Positions 11,597-20,955 of a DNA stretch of 64,000 bases are shown here, piece by piece (the stretch's first letter is position 1; the number at the start of each line of letters is the position of its first letter). The stretch spans positions 60,142,980 to 60,206,979 of the forward strand of contig CM068385.1 of assembly GCA_034770075.1 (NCBI GenBank), in the 5' to 3' direction. The translations under genes and the position numbers were made by a program. Under the pieces are notes generated by a model. That model was not told the origin of the DNA. It saw only the letters and a program-made list of their open reading frames with translations, and ran no database searches. The stretch comes from Aralia elata. Taxonomy: Eukaryota > Streptophyta > Magnoliopsida > Apiales > Araliaceae.

Positions 11597-12748
11597 CTAA
11601 GAAGCGTCCTCGGCGCCGCTAGGCGGCGTGTCGGGCGGAGGATAAGGGATGCCGGAGCCGAATGTGGGAAACTCAACGTGGACCCCCTGCTGACTGAATG
11701 CCTCCGATAATGCACCCGCAAAGGAGACACTATAATCCCTAAAGCTCGTGTGCAACGCGTCCATGCGGCGCTGCAGGCGGCGCATGTCACGCTCATGTCC
11801 ACTGACTCCCCTCCGTTGTACTGGTGGGGCAGGCACGTCCTCCTCACTGGTCTCCTCCTCCTCATCAGCCATAATAAAACCCAACCCACTAGGTCGGGAC
11901 TCTCCACCGCGCCATACATTGTACTTTCTGATCGTAGCGCTATCAATGTCCCGCATGGGCAACTGGAAGGTCTCCTCGCCCCATTCCACGTTTGCCGCTA
12001 GGCACAGGCGTGTGATAATCGAGGCGTGTGGAATGGCACCGGAAGTGACAGCCCGCATGAAACGAAGCATGGACTGGTTGATGATATATCCCACGTCAAT
12101 GCTCCCTCCATGCAGAATGCGGTGTAAGAGAACCGCGCGGTCCCGGGTCACGTCCTGGTGATGGGTGGTCGGCAAGATACTCGCACAAATGAAGGTGTAC
12201 CATGCCTTGGCATATCTGTTCAGCGCGGTCTGAGGGAAGTGGACCTTCAGAGTGGTGCCTGGCTGGGTCCTCCACTGAGTGCCCGGTTGGCACATCTCCT
12301 ATACCAAAGTGTCAAGGTCGGTCTCGAAGCGCTCATGTACCACCCAGTTGGTGGCCTCAGCAGTAGTAGATGGCAGGCGGAAAAGTTCATTGATTGCCTG
12401 CGCCGAGTAAGAAACCTGCTTGCCTCGCACGAAGGAAATCCCATTCTGCGTTTCCCGGGCGTTGGCGTAGAATTCCCGAACAATGGCCATCGGGGCTGAC
12501 TTTGGCGTCTCAATAAATAACAACCAGCCGAAACGCCGGATTTGGTCAAGAATACGCCCATCCTGTGCCTTGGGTTTTAAGCCCCTCTCTGGTATGAAGG
12601 ATTTGACGGATAGAACTTCCCAGTAGTAATGCTGAGCAGAGAGATTGACAAACTTGGTGGCATCCAGAGTGTTGATGCCACCCCCAGTAGATTCGGACTC
12701 ACTGCTACTAGAAGATGAAGGTTGGGGTGTGCGTGCAAGCTTCGGCAT
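11597..12748 (-). pseudogene. TE4 ORF3 (plant transposon protein-like), one nonsense codon
   Basis: The frame starts at ATG 12748 (MPKLARTPQ), is Ser-rich at the N-terminus, and runs 383 codons with one TAG at 12299-12301. Homologous by eye to TE2 ORF3 at 55512: shared SFIPERGL / SLIPERGL, the IVREFYANA / IVKEFYANA block, RYAKAWYTFICA / RYGKAWHAFICA, a VWRGGES / VWGGGES block and a C-terminal YPPPD(T/S)PP motif. I recall this family being annotated as 'putative plant transposon protein' in Athila-type elements. It sits in the position of an env-like ORF, but I see no signal peptide or membrane segment. The region around residues 300-350 is arginine-rich and may be helical. Function is unknown. 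Confidence 0.75.
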
Positions 12749-13521
12749 GGTTGAATGTGATTAGGGTTTGGTGGAGGAGTGTATGTGACTAGGGTTTAGT
12801 GAGAATGGCAAGGGATGAGAGGAGAGGGTGTGCTCTGTTGCTAGAGAGTGTTTTAGGTTTTAGGGTTTTATGATTGTGATGTGATATGACTGATGGGGAC
12901 TGCCCTATTTATATAAAAAAAAATTCCGCGAGAGGCGCAGCTGCGCCGCAGTTGTACTGGGAAGGAGGCGCAGCTGCGCTGAGGCTCAGGTTTGTCTCAG
13001 GCAGATAACGGCGCAGCTGCGCCGAAGATGAACTGGTGGTAGGGCGCAGCTGCGCTGCTGCCTAGGTGCCGCATGCTGAAGTGGCCCGGCGCAGCTGCGC
13101 TGATGATGTATTGAAGATGGGGCGCAGCTGCGCTGATGCTCAGGCTACCTGGAAATTTTTTTTTTCATTTTTATTTTTTTTAAAAAACACTTGACACACA
13201 TTAAATTTCCAGGTGAAAAACTCAATTCTTATAAATATCCAACAAAACTAAAACGAACGAACATCTCAATTCAAACTAGTAAACTTACAAACGATGTATA
13301 GGCAATGCAATGGGACGATGCACCCCCAAACTTAAAGTGTGCTTAAGTCAAACGACTGAGGGCGCGATTGGACACCTGAAAAACAAACAAACATGTTAAA
13401 ATGAAATCATACAAACTAAATTAAAATCACACAAAAATAAGAATAATAAGAATAATAATTTCGGGTTGCCTCCCGAGAAGCGCTTTGGTTTAAAGTCGGT
13501 TAGCTCGACTATCATTGATGC
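12749..13521 (-). other. TE4 spacer between integrase and ORF3
   Basis: Holds, in minus-strand order, a stem-loop GGGAGGCAACCC (13463-13474) shortly after the pol stop, a polypurine-like TTTAAGTTTGGGGG (13323-13336), six copies of the GGCGCAGCTGCGC(C/T) palindrome (12934-13134) and an AT-rich leader before ORF3. No gene is visible. ORF3 is probably expressed from a spliced or separate transcript. Confidence 0.75.
12934..13134. repeat. Palindrome cluster in TE4 inter-ORF spacer (6 copies)
   Basis: Copies at 12934-12947, 12967-12980, 13010-13023, 13043-13056, 13088-13101 and 13121-13134, alternately GGCGCAGCTGCGCC and GGCGCAGCTGCGCT, with 33-45 base periods. The spacers are not repeats of each other. 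Confidence 0.93.
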
Positions 13522-14964
13522 TTAGTCCATGGCTAGGGCAACTGAGGATTTTTGGCGATCGAACTCGCCTCCCCAATAGTGTTTTAATTTTTGGCCATTA
13601 ACCTTGAATGGTTGCTCACTGTCCTTTCCAACAATTTCGATGGCTCCGTGTGGGAATACAGCTGTGATGGTAAAGGGACCTGACCATCGGGATTTGAGCT
13701 TTCCCGGGAATAACTTAAGCTTGGAGTTGAATAACAAGACCTCTTGGCCAGGTTCAAATTTCCTCTCGATGATTTTTCGGCCGTGCCATCTCTTTACCTT
13801 CTCCTTGTAGAGTTTAGAATTCTCATAGGCCTGCAGTCGAAACTCATCAAGTTCATTTAGCTGTAGAAGTCTCCTCTCTCCCGCTGCAGATGGGTCGAAA
13901 TTCAACTTTTTAATCGCCCAATAAGCTTTGTGCTCTAGTTCGACCGGGAGATGACATGCTTTGCCATAGACCATGTGGTAAGGAGACATGCCGAAAGGTG
14001 TCTTATATGTAGTTCTATACGCCCACAAGGCTTCATCTAGCTTTAAAGACCAATCTTTTCTAGAAGGATTAACAATCTTTTCCAGAATTCTTTTTACCTC
14101 TCGGTTGGATACTTCGGCTTGACCATTTGTCTGTGGATGGTAGGCTGTGGCAATTCTGTGTCTCCCTCCATATTTGGCTAGGAGGGCTGTGAACTGTTTG
14201 TTGCAAAAATGGCTGCCCTCGTCACTGATGATCGCCCGTGGAGTGCCAAACCTAGTGAAAATGTTCTTCTGTAGAAACCTCAAAACCACCTTAGCATCAT
14301 TGGTTGATAACGCCGAAGCTTCCACCCATTTGGACACGTAATCAACCGCTAGAAGGATATAGAGATTGCTGCAGGATGATGGAAATGGTCCCATGAAGAC
14401 TATGCCCCATACGTCAAAGATCTCCACCTCCAAGATCATATTTAGTGGCATTTCATTACGGTTGGAGATGTTGCCCACCCGTTGACATCGATCACAATTC
14501 TTTATGAATTGGTGGGCATCTTTGAACAAGGTGGGACAATAAAACCCGGCCTGGAGTACCTTGGTTGCTGTTCTTTGCGTTCCATAATGGCCGCCATACA
14601 GAGAAGAATGACATGCATGTAATATACTGGTAGACTCGACGTCGGGGATGCATCTTCGGATCATAAGATCCGTGCATTGTTTGAACAAGTAAGGCTCGTC
14701 CCACATGTATCTCTTCGTATCATGCAAAAATTTCTTCTTCTGCTGAGAAGTTAGATCCGGTGGTAGTACATGACTCACAAGATAGTTGACAATATCAGCG
14801 AACCATGGGATCTCAGATGTGACTACAAATAGCTGCTCATCAGGGAAGCAATCGTTTATTTCAACCTTCTCTTTGCTCTCCAAATCCGAATTGTCTAATC
14901 TGGAAAGATGATCGACTACCAGATTCTCCGTGCCTTTCATGTCCTTAATTTCCAAGTCAAATTC
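13522..14964 (-). pseudogene. pol: TE4 integrase (catalytic Asp changed)
   Basis: Third segment of the same frame after a TAA at 14965-14967. It shows the tail of RNase H, then an integrase zinc region (HACHSS...GGHYG, later CDRCQRVGN), then the catalytic core. The expected first catalytic Asp lies in WGIDFMGPF, as seen in TE2, but here it reads WGIVFMGPF; the GTC codon is at plus-strand 14398-14400. The second Asp (IISDEGSHF) and the Glu (NGQAEVSNREVKRIL) are present. The C-terminal GKLKSRWSGPF module is intact. Ends at TAA 13522-13524. Normally inserts the cDNA into chromatin; this copy should be catalytically dead even if the stops were bypassed. Confidence 0.9.
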
Positions 14965-16155
14965 TTAGAGCAAAAGGATCCACCTGATTAATCTTGGCTT
15001 GGCATCTTTCTTTGAGATCAAATACCGAATTGCTGCATGATCAGTGTACACCACTACCTTTGTTCCAATGAGATAGGATCGGAACTTGTCGAATGCATAA
15101 ACAATCGCGAGTAGTTCCTTCTCGGTGGTGGTGTAATTCATTTGGGCCTCTGAAAGTGTTTTGTTGGCATAGTAGACTGCATGTAGAACCTTATCTCTGC
15201 GCTTTCCCAATACCACGCCCACAACGTAGTCACTAGCATCACACATAAGCTCAAATGGAAGAGACCAATCCGGTGCCACTATCACAGGTGTTGTTGTCAA
15301 CTTCTGTTTCAACAACTCAAAGGCTGCTAAGCAATTTTCATCGAACAGAAACGGAACATCTTTTTCCAATAGATTGCATAGGGGTTTTGTGATTTTGGAT
15401 AAGTTTTTGATGAATCTCCGGTAGAATCCAGCATGGCCCAAAAAACTTCGAACTCCCTTCACAGAGGTCGGTGGAGGCAGTTTCTCGATAGTTTCTAACT
15501 TTGCTTTATCCACTTCCAAACCTTTGGCTGAGACTTTGTGACCCAAAATTATTCCTTCATGAACCATGAAATGACATTTCTCCCAATTAAGCACAAGATT
15601 TGTTTCCACGCATCTCTTCAGTACCACGACCAAATTCTCTAGACAGCTGTCAAAGGAATTTCCAAACACTGAGAAGTCATCCATGAAGACCTCCATGTTG
15701 ATTTCCACCATGTCCGAAAATATTGCCATCATGCACCGCTGAAATGTGGCAGGAACATTACATAGACCAAAAGACATTCGCCTGAAAGCAAAAGTTCCAT
15801 ATGGACAAGTAAAAGTGGTCTTCTCTTGATCCTCTGGAGCAATGGCAATTTGATTATAACCAGAATATCCGTCAAGCAAACAGTAGTACTCATGCCCTGC
15901 AAGTCTGTCCAACATTTGATCAATGAATGGAAGTGGGAAGTGATCTTTCCTTGTGGCTTTGTTGAGCTTTCGGTAGTCCATGCAAACTCTCCACCCCGTG
16001 ACTGTTCGGGTTGGTATTAGCTCGTTGTTTGCATTTCTTACCACAGTTATTCCTCCCTTCTTGGGTACACACTGCACCAGGCTCACCCACGGACTGTCAG
16101 AGATGGGATAGATGATCCCAGCGTCTAGCCATTTCAGAATTTCTGCTTTAACCAC
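14965..16155 (-). pseudogene. pol: TE4 reverse transcriptase and RNase H
   Basis: Second segment of the same frame, between two in-frame TAA codons (16156-16158 where TE2 has Glu; 14965-14967 where TE2 has Gln). It carries CMDYRKLNKATRKDHFPLP, the LLDGYSGYNQI block, FAFRRMSFGLCNVPATFQ and the catalytic FMDD box. RNase H follows with LMCDASDYVVG, TTEKELLAIVYAF and VVYTDHAAIRYL (Asp, Glu and Asp of the active site). Makes cDNA from the element RNA and removes the RNA template. Domains look complete apart from the flanking stops. Confidence 0.92.
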
Positions 16156-18939
16156 TTATTTCATAATGGGATTCAGCCTTCTTTGATGCTCTATGGTAGG
16201 CTTGCTGTCATCTTCCATCAGGATTTTGTGCATGCAAAATGAGGGGCTGATTCCTTTTATATCAGCAATGGTCCATCCGATAGCCCCTTGGAACTCTCTG
16301 AGGATTCTTATCAGCTTGCCTTCCTGCAAAGATGTTAGTGCAGAAGAAATAATGACTGGTAATGTATCTGAAGTGCCTAGATATGCATACCTGAGGTGAC
16401 TAGGCAAGGGTTTTAGATCAAGTTTAGGAGGTACCTCTCTAGATGGTTTTAAATGAGATGAAGCATCATTTGAGCTTTTCAAGGGCTCAATAGGTACCTT
16501 GAACTTTGCCATCCTGGGTATTGCATCTAGAAAATGAACATACTCACAGTTCTTGGGTTCGTCCAAGTCGATGTCTCCTGTTAGTGTCATCTCAAGCAAG
16601 TCACTATGTGTGGCCTTTATGAATTCCTCGGTCACTGCATTTTCAATGATGTCAACTCGGAAACACTCTTCCTCTTCGGTCGGAAATTTCATAGCCTTGA
16701 AAACATTAAAGGTGACTTCTTGGTCTTGAACCCTCATTGTCAATTCTCCTTTTTGCACATCAATGAGAGTTCTCCCGGTAGCTAGAAATGGCCTCCCAAG
16801 TATGATGGGAATGTCCTTGTCCTCCTCAAAGTCTAGGATTATGAAATCAGCTGGGAAAATGAACTTATCAACCTTAACAAGAACATCTTCCACAATACCT
16901 CTCGGATAGGTGACTGAACGATCTGCTAGCTGAAGAGAGACATTTGTTGGCTTGGGTGCTGGTAATCCCAACTGAGTAAAGACGGACAATGTCATAAGAT
17001 TAATGCTTGCACCAAGATCACACAAGCATTTTTTGAATGACAGGTCTCCAATGGTGCAAGGAATGGTGAAACTGCCCGGATCCTTTAATTTTGGAGGTAG
17101 CTTCCTTTGTAATACCGTACTGCATTCCTCTGTCAAAGCTACAATTTCAAAATCTTGCAATTTCTTCTTTCTTGACAGAATACTCTTCATGAACTTGGCA
17201 TAGCTCGGCATTTGTTCTAAGGCTTCTGCAAATGGTATATTGATCTGAAGCTTTTTGAAAACCTCAAGAAACTTAGAAAATTGCTTGTCCATTTTCTGCT
17301 TTTGCTGCCTTTGAGGGTACGGAACTGGTGGGTAGTACCTGGTGGGAGGAGTTTGAGTCTTCTCTGTGGTTTTTGTTAGTGTGGGCTCAGATCTCTCAAG
17401 GCTATCCTCCTCTTCAAAAATTTCAGCAGAGGCAGTTTCTGGGGAGGGGCGCAGCTGCGCCGTCTCCCTTTGCAAAATGGGCGCAGCTGCACCGGTTGAT
17501 TCCAGCGCTGAAGAAGGGCGCAGCTGCGCTGTCTGCTCGTGTGACAGGGGCGCAGCTGCGCTGTCCGGCAGGGTCTGCTTCCCACTTCTGGTGGTGACAG
17601 CTTGGCATTGCTCCTTCCCATTTCTCCTTGGATTGATTTCTGTGTCGCTAGGAAGAGCTCCTTGAGGTCTACTAGATAACAAGCTGAACAATTGACTCAT
17701 TTGATTCTCCAAATTCTTGAAACCTAATGTTTGGCCTTGTTCCAACTTGTCAGTTTTGGCCATGTATCTCTCCAAATTTTCACTCAGTTCGGCAACCTTT
17801 TTATCCGTAGCCGAGACTTGTTGCTGAATGTGGAACCCCAGAGGAGTGAGAGGTTTTGGAGCTTGTTGTTGGTCTTGTCGGTTGCTCCACGAGAAGTTGG
17901 GGTGATTCCTATTCCCCGGAGTGTAGTTGTTCTGATATTGATTTGTTGGCCTCTGGTAGTTGCTCACAAATTGCACTGACTCTGCATTGATGGCACATTG
18001 ATCAGAAGAGTGTGAACCTGCACAAAGCTCACAAATCATGGAGACTTGCTGCCCCTTTCCTTCATATATGTTGTCAATCTTTTTGACTATAGCTGAAATC
18101 TGGGCTTGAAGTGAAGTGGTCGTGTCAACCTCTAGTATCCCTGCTACTTTTGGTTGGCTGGATCTGGAAGATGGCCATTGATAGTTATTTACAGCCATGG
18201 TCTCCAAAAGTTCATAGGCTTCGTCATAGTTTTTACCCATGAACGCTCCACCTGCAGCTGCATCAATGCCTGCCCGTGTTTGAATATTCAACCCATTGTA
18301 AAATGTGTTAAGCTGCATCCATTGGGGCAAACCGTGATGTGGACACCTTCTCAATAGTTCCTTGTACCGCTCCCATGTCTCATACAAGGATTCTCCATGA
18401 TGTTGTTCATATGAAGAGATGTCATTTCTCAACTTGGCAGTTTTGGCCGGTGGGAAGAATTTTGCTAAGAATTTCTGGGCTAAATCTTGCCAAGTAGTAA
18501 TAGATCCCGATGGTAGTGAGTGTAACCAACTCTTTGCTTTATCCCTCAATGTGAATGGGAGTAACCGCAATCTCACCGCATCTTCTGAGATCCCGCTGAA
18601 TTTGAATGTATCACAGATCTCCAAAAAATTTATCAAGTGCTCATTTGGGTCATCAACCACCATCCCTCCGAATTGGACAGAATTTTGGATCATATGGATT
18701 GTCCCCAGTTTGATTTCAAAGGAATTGGCTGTTATGGCTGGCCTTGAGATGCTTGATTGCAAATCATTGATTCTTGGCGTAGCATAATCTCTCAATACTT
18801 TTTGTGCTTCTCCCGCCATTGGTTGAGGTTGTTCTAGATCCTCCAGAGTATTTTCAGCACACTTTCTTGACTGTTGAACCCTTTTCTCAATGTTATCCAC
18901 GAACGACAATAGGTTAGGATTCTTCGATCGAGTATTCAT
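16156..18939 (-). CDS. gag: TE4 gag-protease segment (927 codons)
   Basis: Starts MNTRSKNPN. Gag core at about residues 70-235 (NSVQFGGMVVDDPNEHL, FTLRDKAKSWLHSLP, DLAQKFLAKFFP), typical of Athila gag. One zinc knuckle at about residues 302-316 (CELCAGSHSSDQC). Then a Gln/Pro-rich linker, a stretch encoded by four GC-rich palindromes (about residues 459-498) and the aspartic protease with DLGAS at about residue 640. A TAA at 16156-16158 ends the frame at the start of RT, where TE2 has a Glu codon; it is a premature stop, because RT follows in the same frame. Could still make Gag and protease. Confidence 0.9.
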   Translation of the reverse strand: MNTRSKNPNLLSFVDNIEKRVQQSRKCAENTLEDLEQPQPMAGEAQKVLRDYATPRINDLQSSISRPAITANSFEIKLGTIHMIQNSVQFGGMVVDDPNEHLINFLEICDTFKFSGISEDAVRLRLLPFTLRDKAKSWLHSLPSGSITTWQDLAQKFLAKFFPPAKTAKLRNDISSYEQHHGESLYETWERYKELLRRCPHHGLPQWMQLNTFYNGLNIQTRAGIDAAAGGAFMGKNYDEAYELLETMAVNNYQWPSSRSSQPKVAGILEVDTTTSLQAQISAIVKKIDNIYEGKGQQVSMICELCAGSHSSDQCAINAESVQFVSNYQRPTNQYQNNYTPGNRNHPNFSWSNRQDQQQAPKPLTPLGFHIQQQVSATDKKVAELSENLERYMAKTDKLEQGQTLGFKNLENQMSQLFSLLSSRPQGALPSDTEINPRRNGKEQCQAVTTRSGKQTLPDSAAAPLSHEQTAQLRPSSALESTGAAAPILQRETAQLRPSPETASAEIFEEEDSLERSEPTLTKTTEKTQTPPTRYYPPVPYPQRQQKQKMDKQFSKFLEVFKKLQINIPFAEALEQMPSYAKFMKSILSRKKKLQDFEIVALTEECSTVLQRKLPPKLKDPGSFTIPCTIGDLSFKKCLCDLGASINLMTLSVFTQLGLPAPKPTNVSLQLADRSVTYPRGIVEDVLVKVDKFIFPADFIILDFEEDKDIPIILGRPFLATGRTLIDVQKGELTMRVQDQEVTFNVFKAMKFPTEEEECFRVDIIENAVTEEFIKATHSDLLEMTLTGDIDLDEPKNCEYVHFLDAIPRMAKFKVPIEPLKSSNDASSHLKPSREVPPKLDLKPLPSHLRYAYLGTSDTLPVIISSALTSLQEGKLIRILREFQGAIGWTIADIKGISPSFCMHKILMEDDSKPTIEHQRRLNPIMK
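17448..17562. repeat. Palindrome cluster inside TE4 gag coding sequence (4 copies)
   Basis: GGCGCAGCTGCGCC or one-base variants at 17448-17461, 17480-17493, 17517-17530 and 17549-17562, spaced 31-37 bases, within the open frame between the zinc knuckle and protease. They encode alternating TAQLRP and GAAAP peptides depending on phase. The frame is kept open through all four copies. Confidence 0.93.
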
Positions 18940-19065
18940 ACACTACTCAAGAGTACCTATCACAATGTAGAAGAAAATAAAATAGAATTAAGATAAGAAC
19001 AGATTTGTTTAACTAAAACCAATCTAAATTAAATTGATGATGAAAGTTATAAACGCAATTACAAT

Positions 19066-19083
19066 TCCCCGGCAATGGCGCCA
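19066..19083 (-). other. TE4 primer-binding site (tRNA-Asp type)
   Basis: On the minus strand TGGCGCCATTGCCGGGGA, six bases inside the 5' LTR. It matches the 3' end of plant tRNA-Asp apart from one base, the usual Athila primer. TE2 has TGGCGCCGTTGTTGGGGA at the same position. Confidence 0.88.
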
Positions 19084-19089
19084 AAAACT

Positions 19090-20599
19090 TGTTGGGATAT
19101 TTGTATGTATAACAAATACGACTCATGCACGCAAGTGCACGTGATCCACAAGTAATATAAAGTAAGTAAAGTATCGATCCCACGAGGAATTGAATTGCAT
19201 TTATGACTACAAACACCGATTTTATAATTATTTTGGTCTCTTTAAACAATTGATTTTAGTGATGAGATTATCTAACGATTACTAATGAAACAAATAGAAC
19301 AAATTATAGTTGTACAAACACAGATTTTATGGGCTTGGGATTATAATATCACTTAATGCACACTTAGATTTCCATGCTTCCTATTGTTGCTAATTGATTA
19401 CTATAGAATGTTGGTCGAAAACACGAATGTAAAATATGACCATCTCTCGATGCACCATATCCATATCACACTAAATCCACAATTGATAAAATGAATGTGC
19501 ACACCCTAGATGACTAACGCACTATATCTCTATGTGAATTACAATCAAAAGGGTTTAAGAACAAGTTTTCAATTGGCCACATATGGTACTTCGGTATATC
19601 TCTATCCTAAGCACGAAACATAATTTTACGAGGAGTGTAATAATTATGAACATATGATAGCATAATTAGATCTCAATTTATATTTCCTTTCTCAATTCCA
19701 TATAAATTATCACAGTAATTGGTGATCAAGCAATTAAACATGAAGTATAGATTATGCTAGACATTCATTTCATAGCCAACTAGCAATAATAAGGAAGCAT
19801 ATCAATTTTAGTTAAGCAAAAGATCCATTATAATCCTAAGAATTGAATTTAGTTCATAATAACAATACTAGAATTCATCATGCATAATTGGTTCATCATC
19901 ATAATTACAGAATAGGAAAATTAATCAAAAACAGAAAATATTTAAGCTCCCTGTTTCCGTTCTGCAACTTCTAATAATTTTCAATGTTTGAAGCTAGAGT
20001 GCAGTAAACTATTCTAATTTCCGTCTGGGAGAGGAGCTACCAAAATTGAATTCTCAATTGGCTAATAATACATGCTTAATTTGTCTTATTTTGACTTATT
20101 CTAATTCCCACTAATAAAGTTTAAACCCACTGATCCCTCAAAATCTGGCACTACTCCATTTCCTGATAATGCTGCTTCGCTGGATGGAACGTGCTGCACG
20201 GCTGGCTGGTGACGGGCGCAGCTGCGCCGGTGCCCTTTGTAAAAGGGGCGCAGCTGCGTTGGGGGCAGGGAAGGAACAGGAGGGGCGCAGCTACGCCGAC
20301 CTCAAGGCCAAGCAGGGCGCAGCTGCGCCGGTTGCCAGTCTGCTGTCGTGCTGCTGTAGCCTGAATTCTCGATTCTCGTGTCCTATATAAGCAACAAATA
20401 ATCAAATAGCTCCCAACCAACAAAAGCAATAAACGCCGTACCAAATTTACCAAAAACCGTGCAAAAGCCATATAATGAGAATAGTGAATCAAAACCGAAA
20501 GAGAGGGAAAAATGCATGAAAACGTACTAAGTAGCTATTAGATAAGCAACAAAAGAACCCCAATAGCATCCAATAAGTAGGTATGAAACCTACTTATCA
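19090..20599 (-). repeat. TE4 5' LTR (right copy, 1510 bp)
   Basis: Pairs with 8866-10441. It carries four palindromes at 20215-20228, 20247-20260, 20284-20297 and 20316-20329; the second and third have C-to-T or G-to-A changes (GCGTT, AGCTACGCC). It lacks about 105 bases present in the left copy and has about 45 extra A-rich bases around 19909-19955. Confidence 0.93.
20215..20329. repeat. Palindrome cluster in TE4 5' LTR (2 perfect, 2 mutated copies)
   Basis: Same arrangement as 10057-10171. About eight of the 27 LTR-LTR substitutions fall in or beside this block of roughly 120 bases, nearly all of them transitions, as expected for deamination of methylated cytosines in CG and CHG sites. 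Confidence 0.9.
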
Positions 20600-20604
20600 A
20601 GAAT

Positions 20605-20955
20605 TCTGGAGGAGAAAGTTGTGGGGGTAGTAGCAGCGGAGGAAGCAACCTAGGGAAAAGGAAGTGGGATAACAACAACAACAACAACCGAAGCAACCAG
20701 TCGGGAAGTTATCAGGGAGGATTTAAGAAGAGGGTCGAGGTATGCCCTAAATGTGGGAAGAACCACCAAGGGGAATGCTGGAAGGGACGCAGTGTCTGTT
20801 TCAACTGCGGCCAGGAAGGGCACATTGCACCCCATTGTCCAAAGCCGAAGAAAATCCGAGGATGTTTTGGTTGCGGCTCGACTGAACACCAGATCAAGGA
20901 CTGCCCGAAGAAGGGGAACACCGGGGGAAACGGCAACCAAGGGGGAAGCAAGTTG
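20605..20955 (+). pseudogene. gag: TE3 gag, 3' part: three zinc knuckles
   Basis: Continues the frame broken by TE4 at 8866. A Gly/Asn/Ser-rich linker is followed by three CCHC-type knuckles: CPKCGKNHQGEC, CFNCGQEGHIAPHC and CFGCGSTEHQIKDC, matching those of TE6. These bind the element RNA in the particle. Confidence 0.9.

Larger units (their letters stand above)
8866..20599 (-). mobile_element. TE4: Athila-like Ty3 retrotransposon nested in TE3 gag
   Basis: Direct LTRs at 8866-10441 and 19090-20599, ending in TG/CA and flanked by AGAAT (8861-8865 and 20600-20604). All proteins read on the minus strand, right to left: gag-protease, RT-RNase H, integrase, ORF3. The primer site is tRNA-Asp type. 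The LTRs differ by about 27 substitutions by eye over about 1440 alignable bases plus two large indels (about 105 bp missing and about 45 bp extra in the right LTR). The main frame runs 18939 to 13522 with only two nonsense codons and one catalytic change, so it decayed fairly recently. Length 11,734 bp. Confidence 0.93.

Noticed and set aside
11501..12499. Plus-strand frames across TE4 ORF3 and minus-strand frames across TE6 pol
   Set aside because: Shadows of the real genes in the other strand; the homologous ORF3 and pol alignments fix the coding strand.
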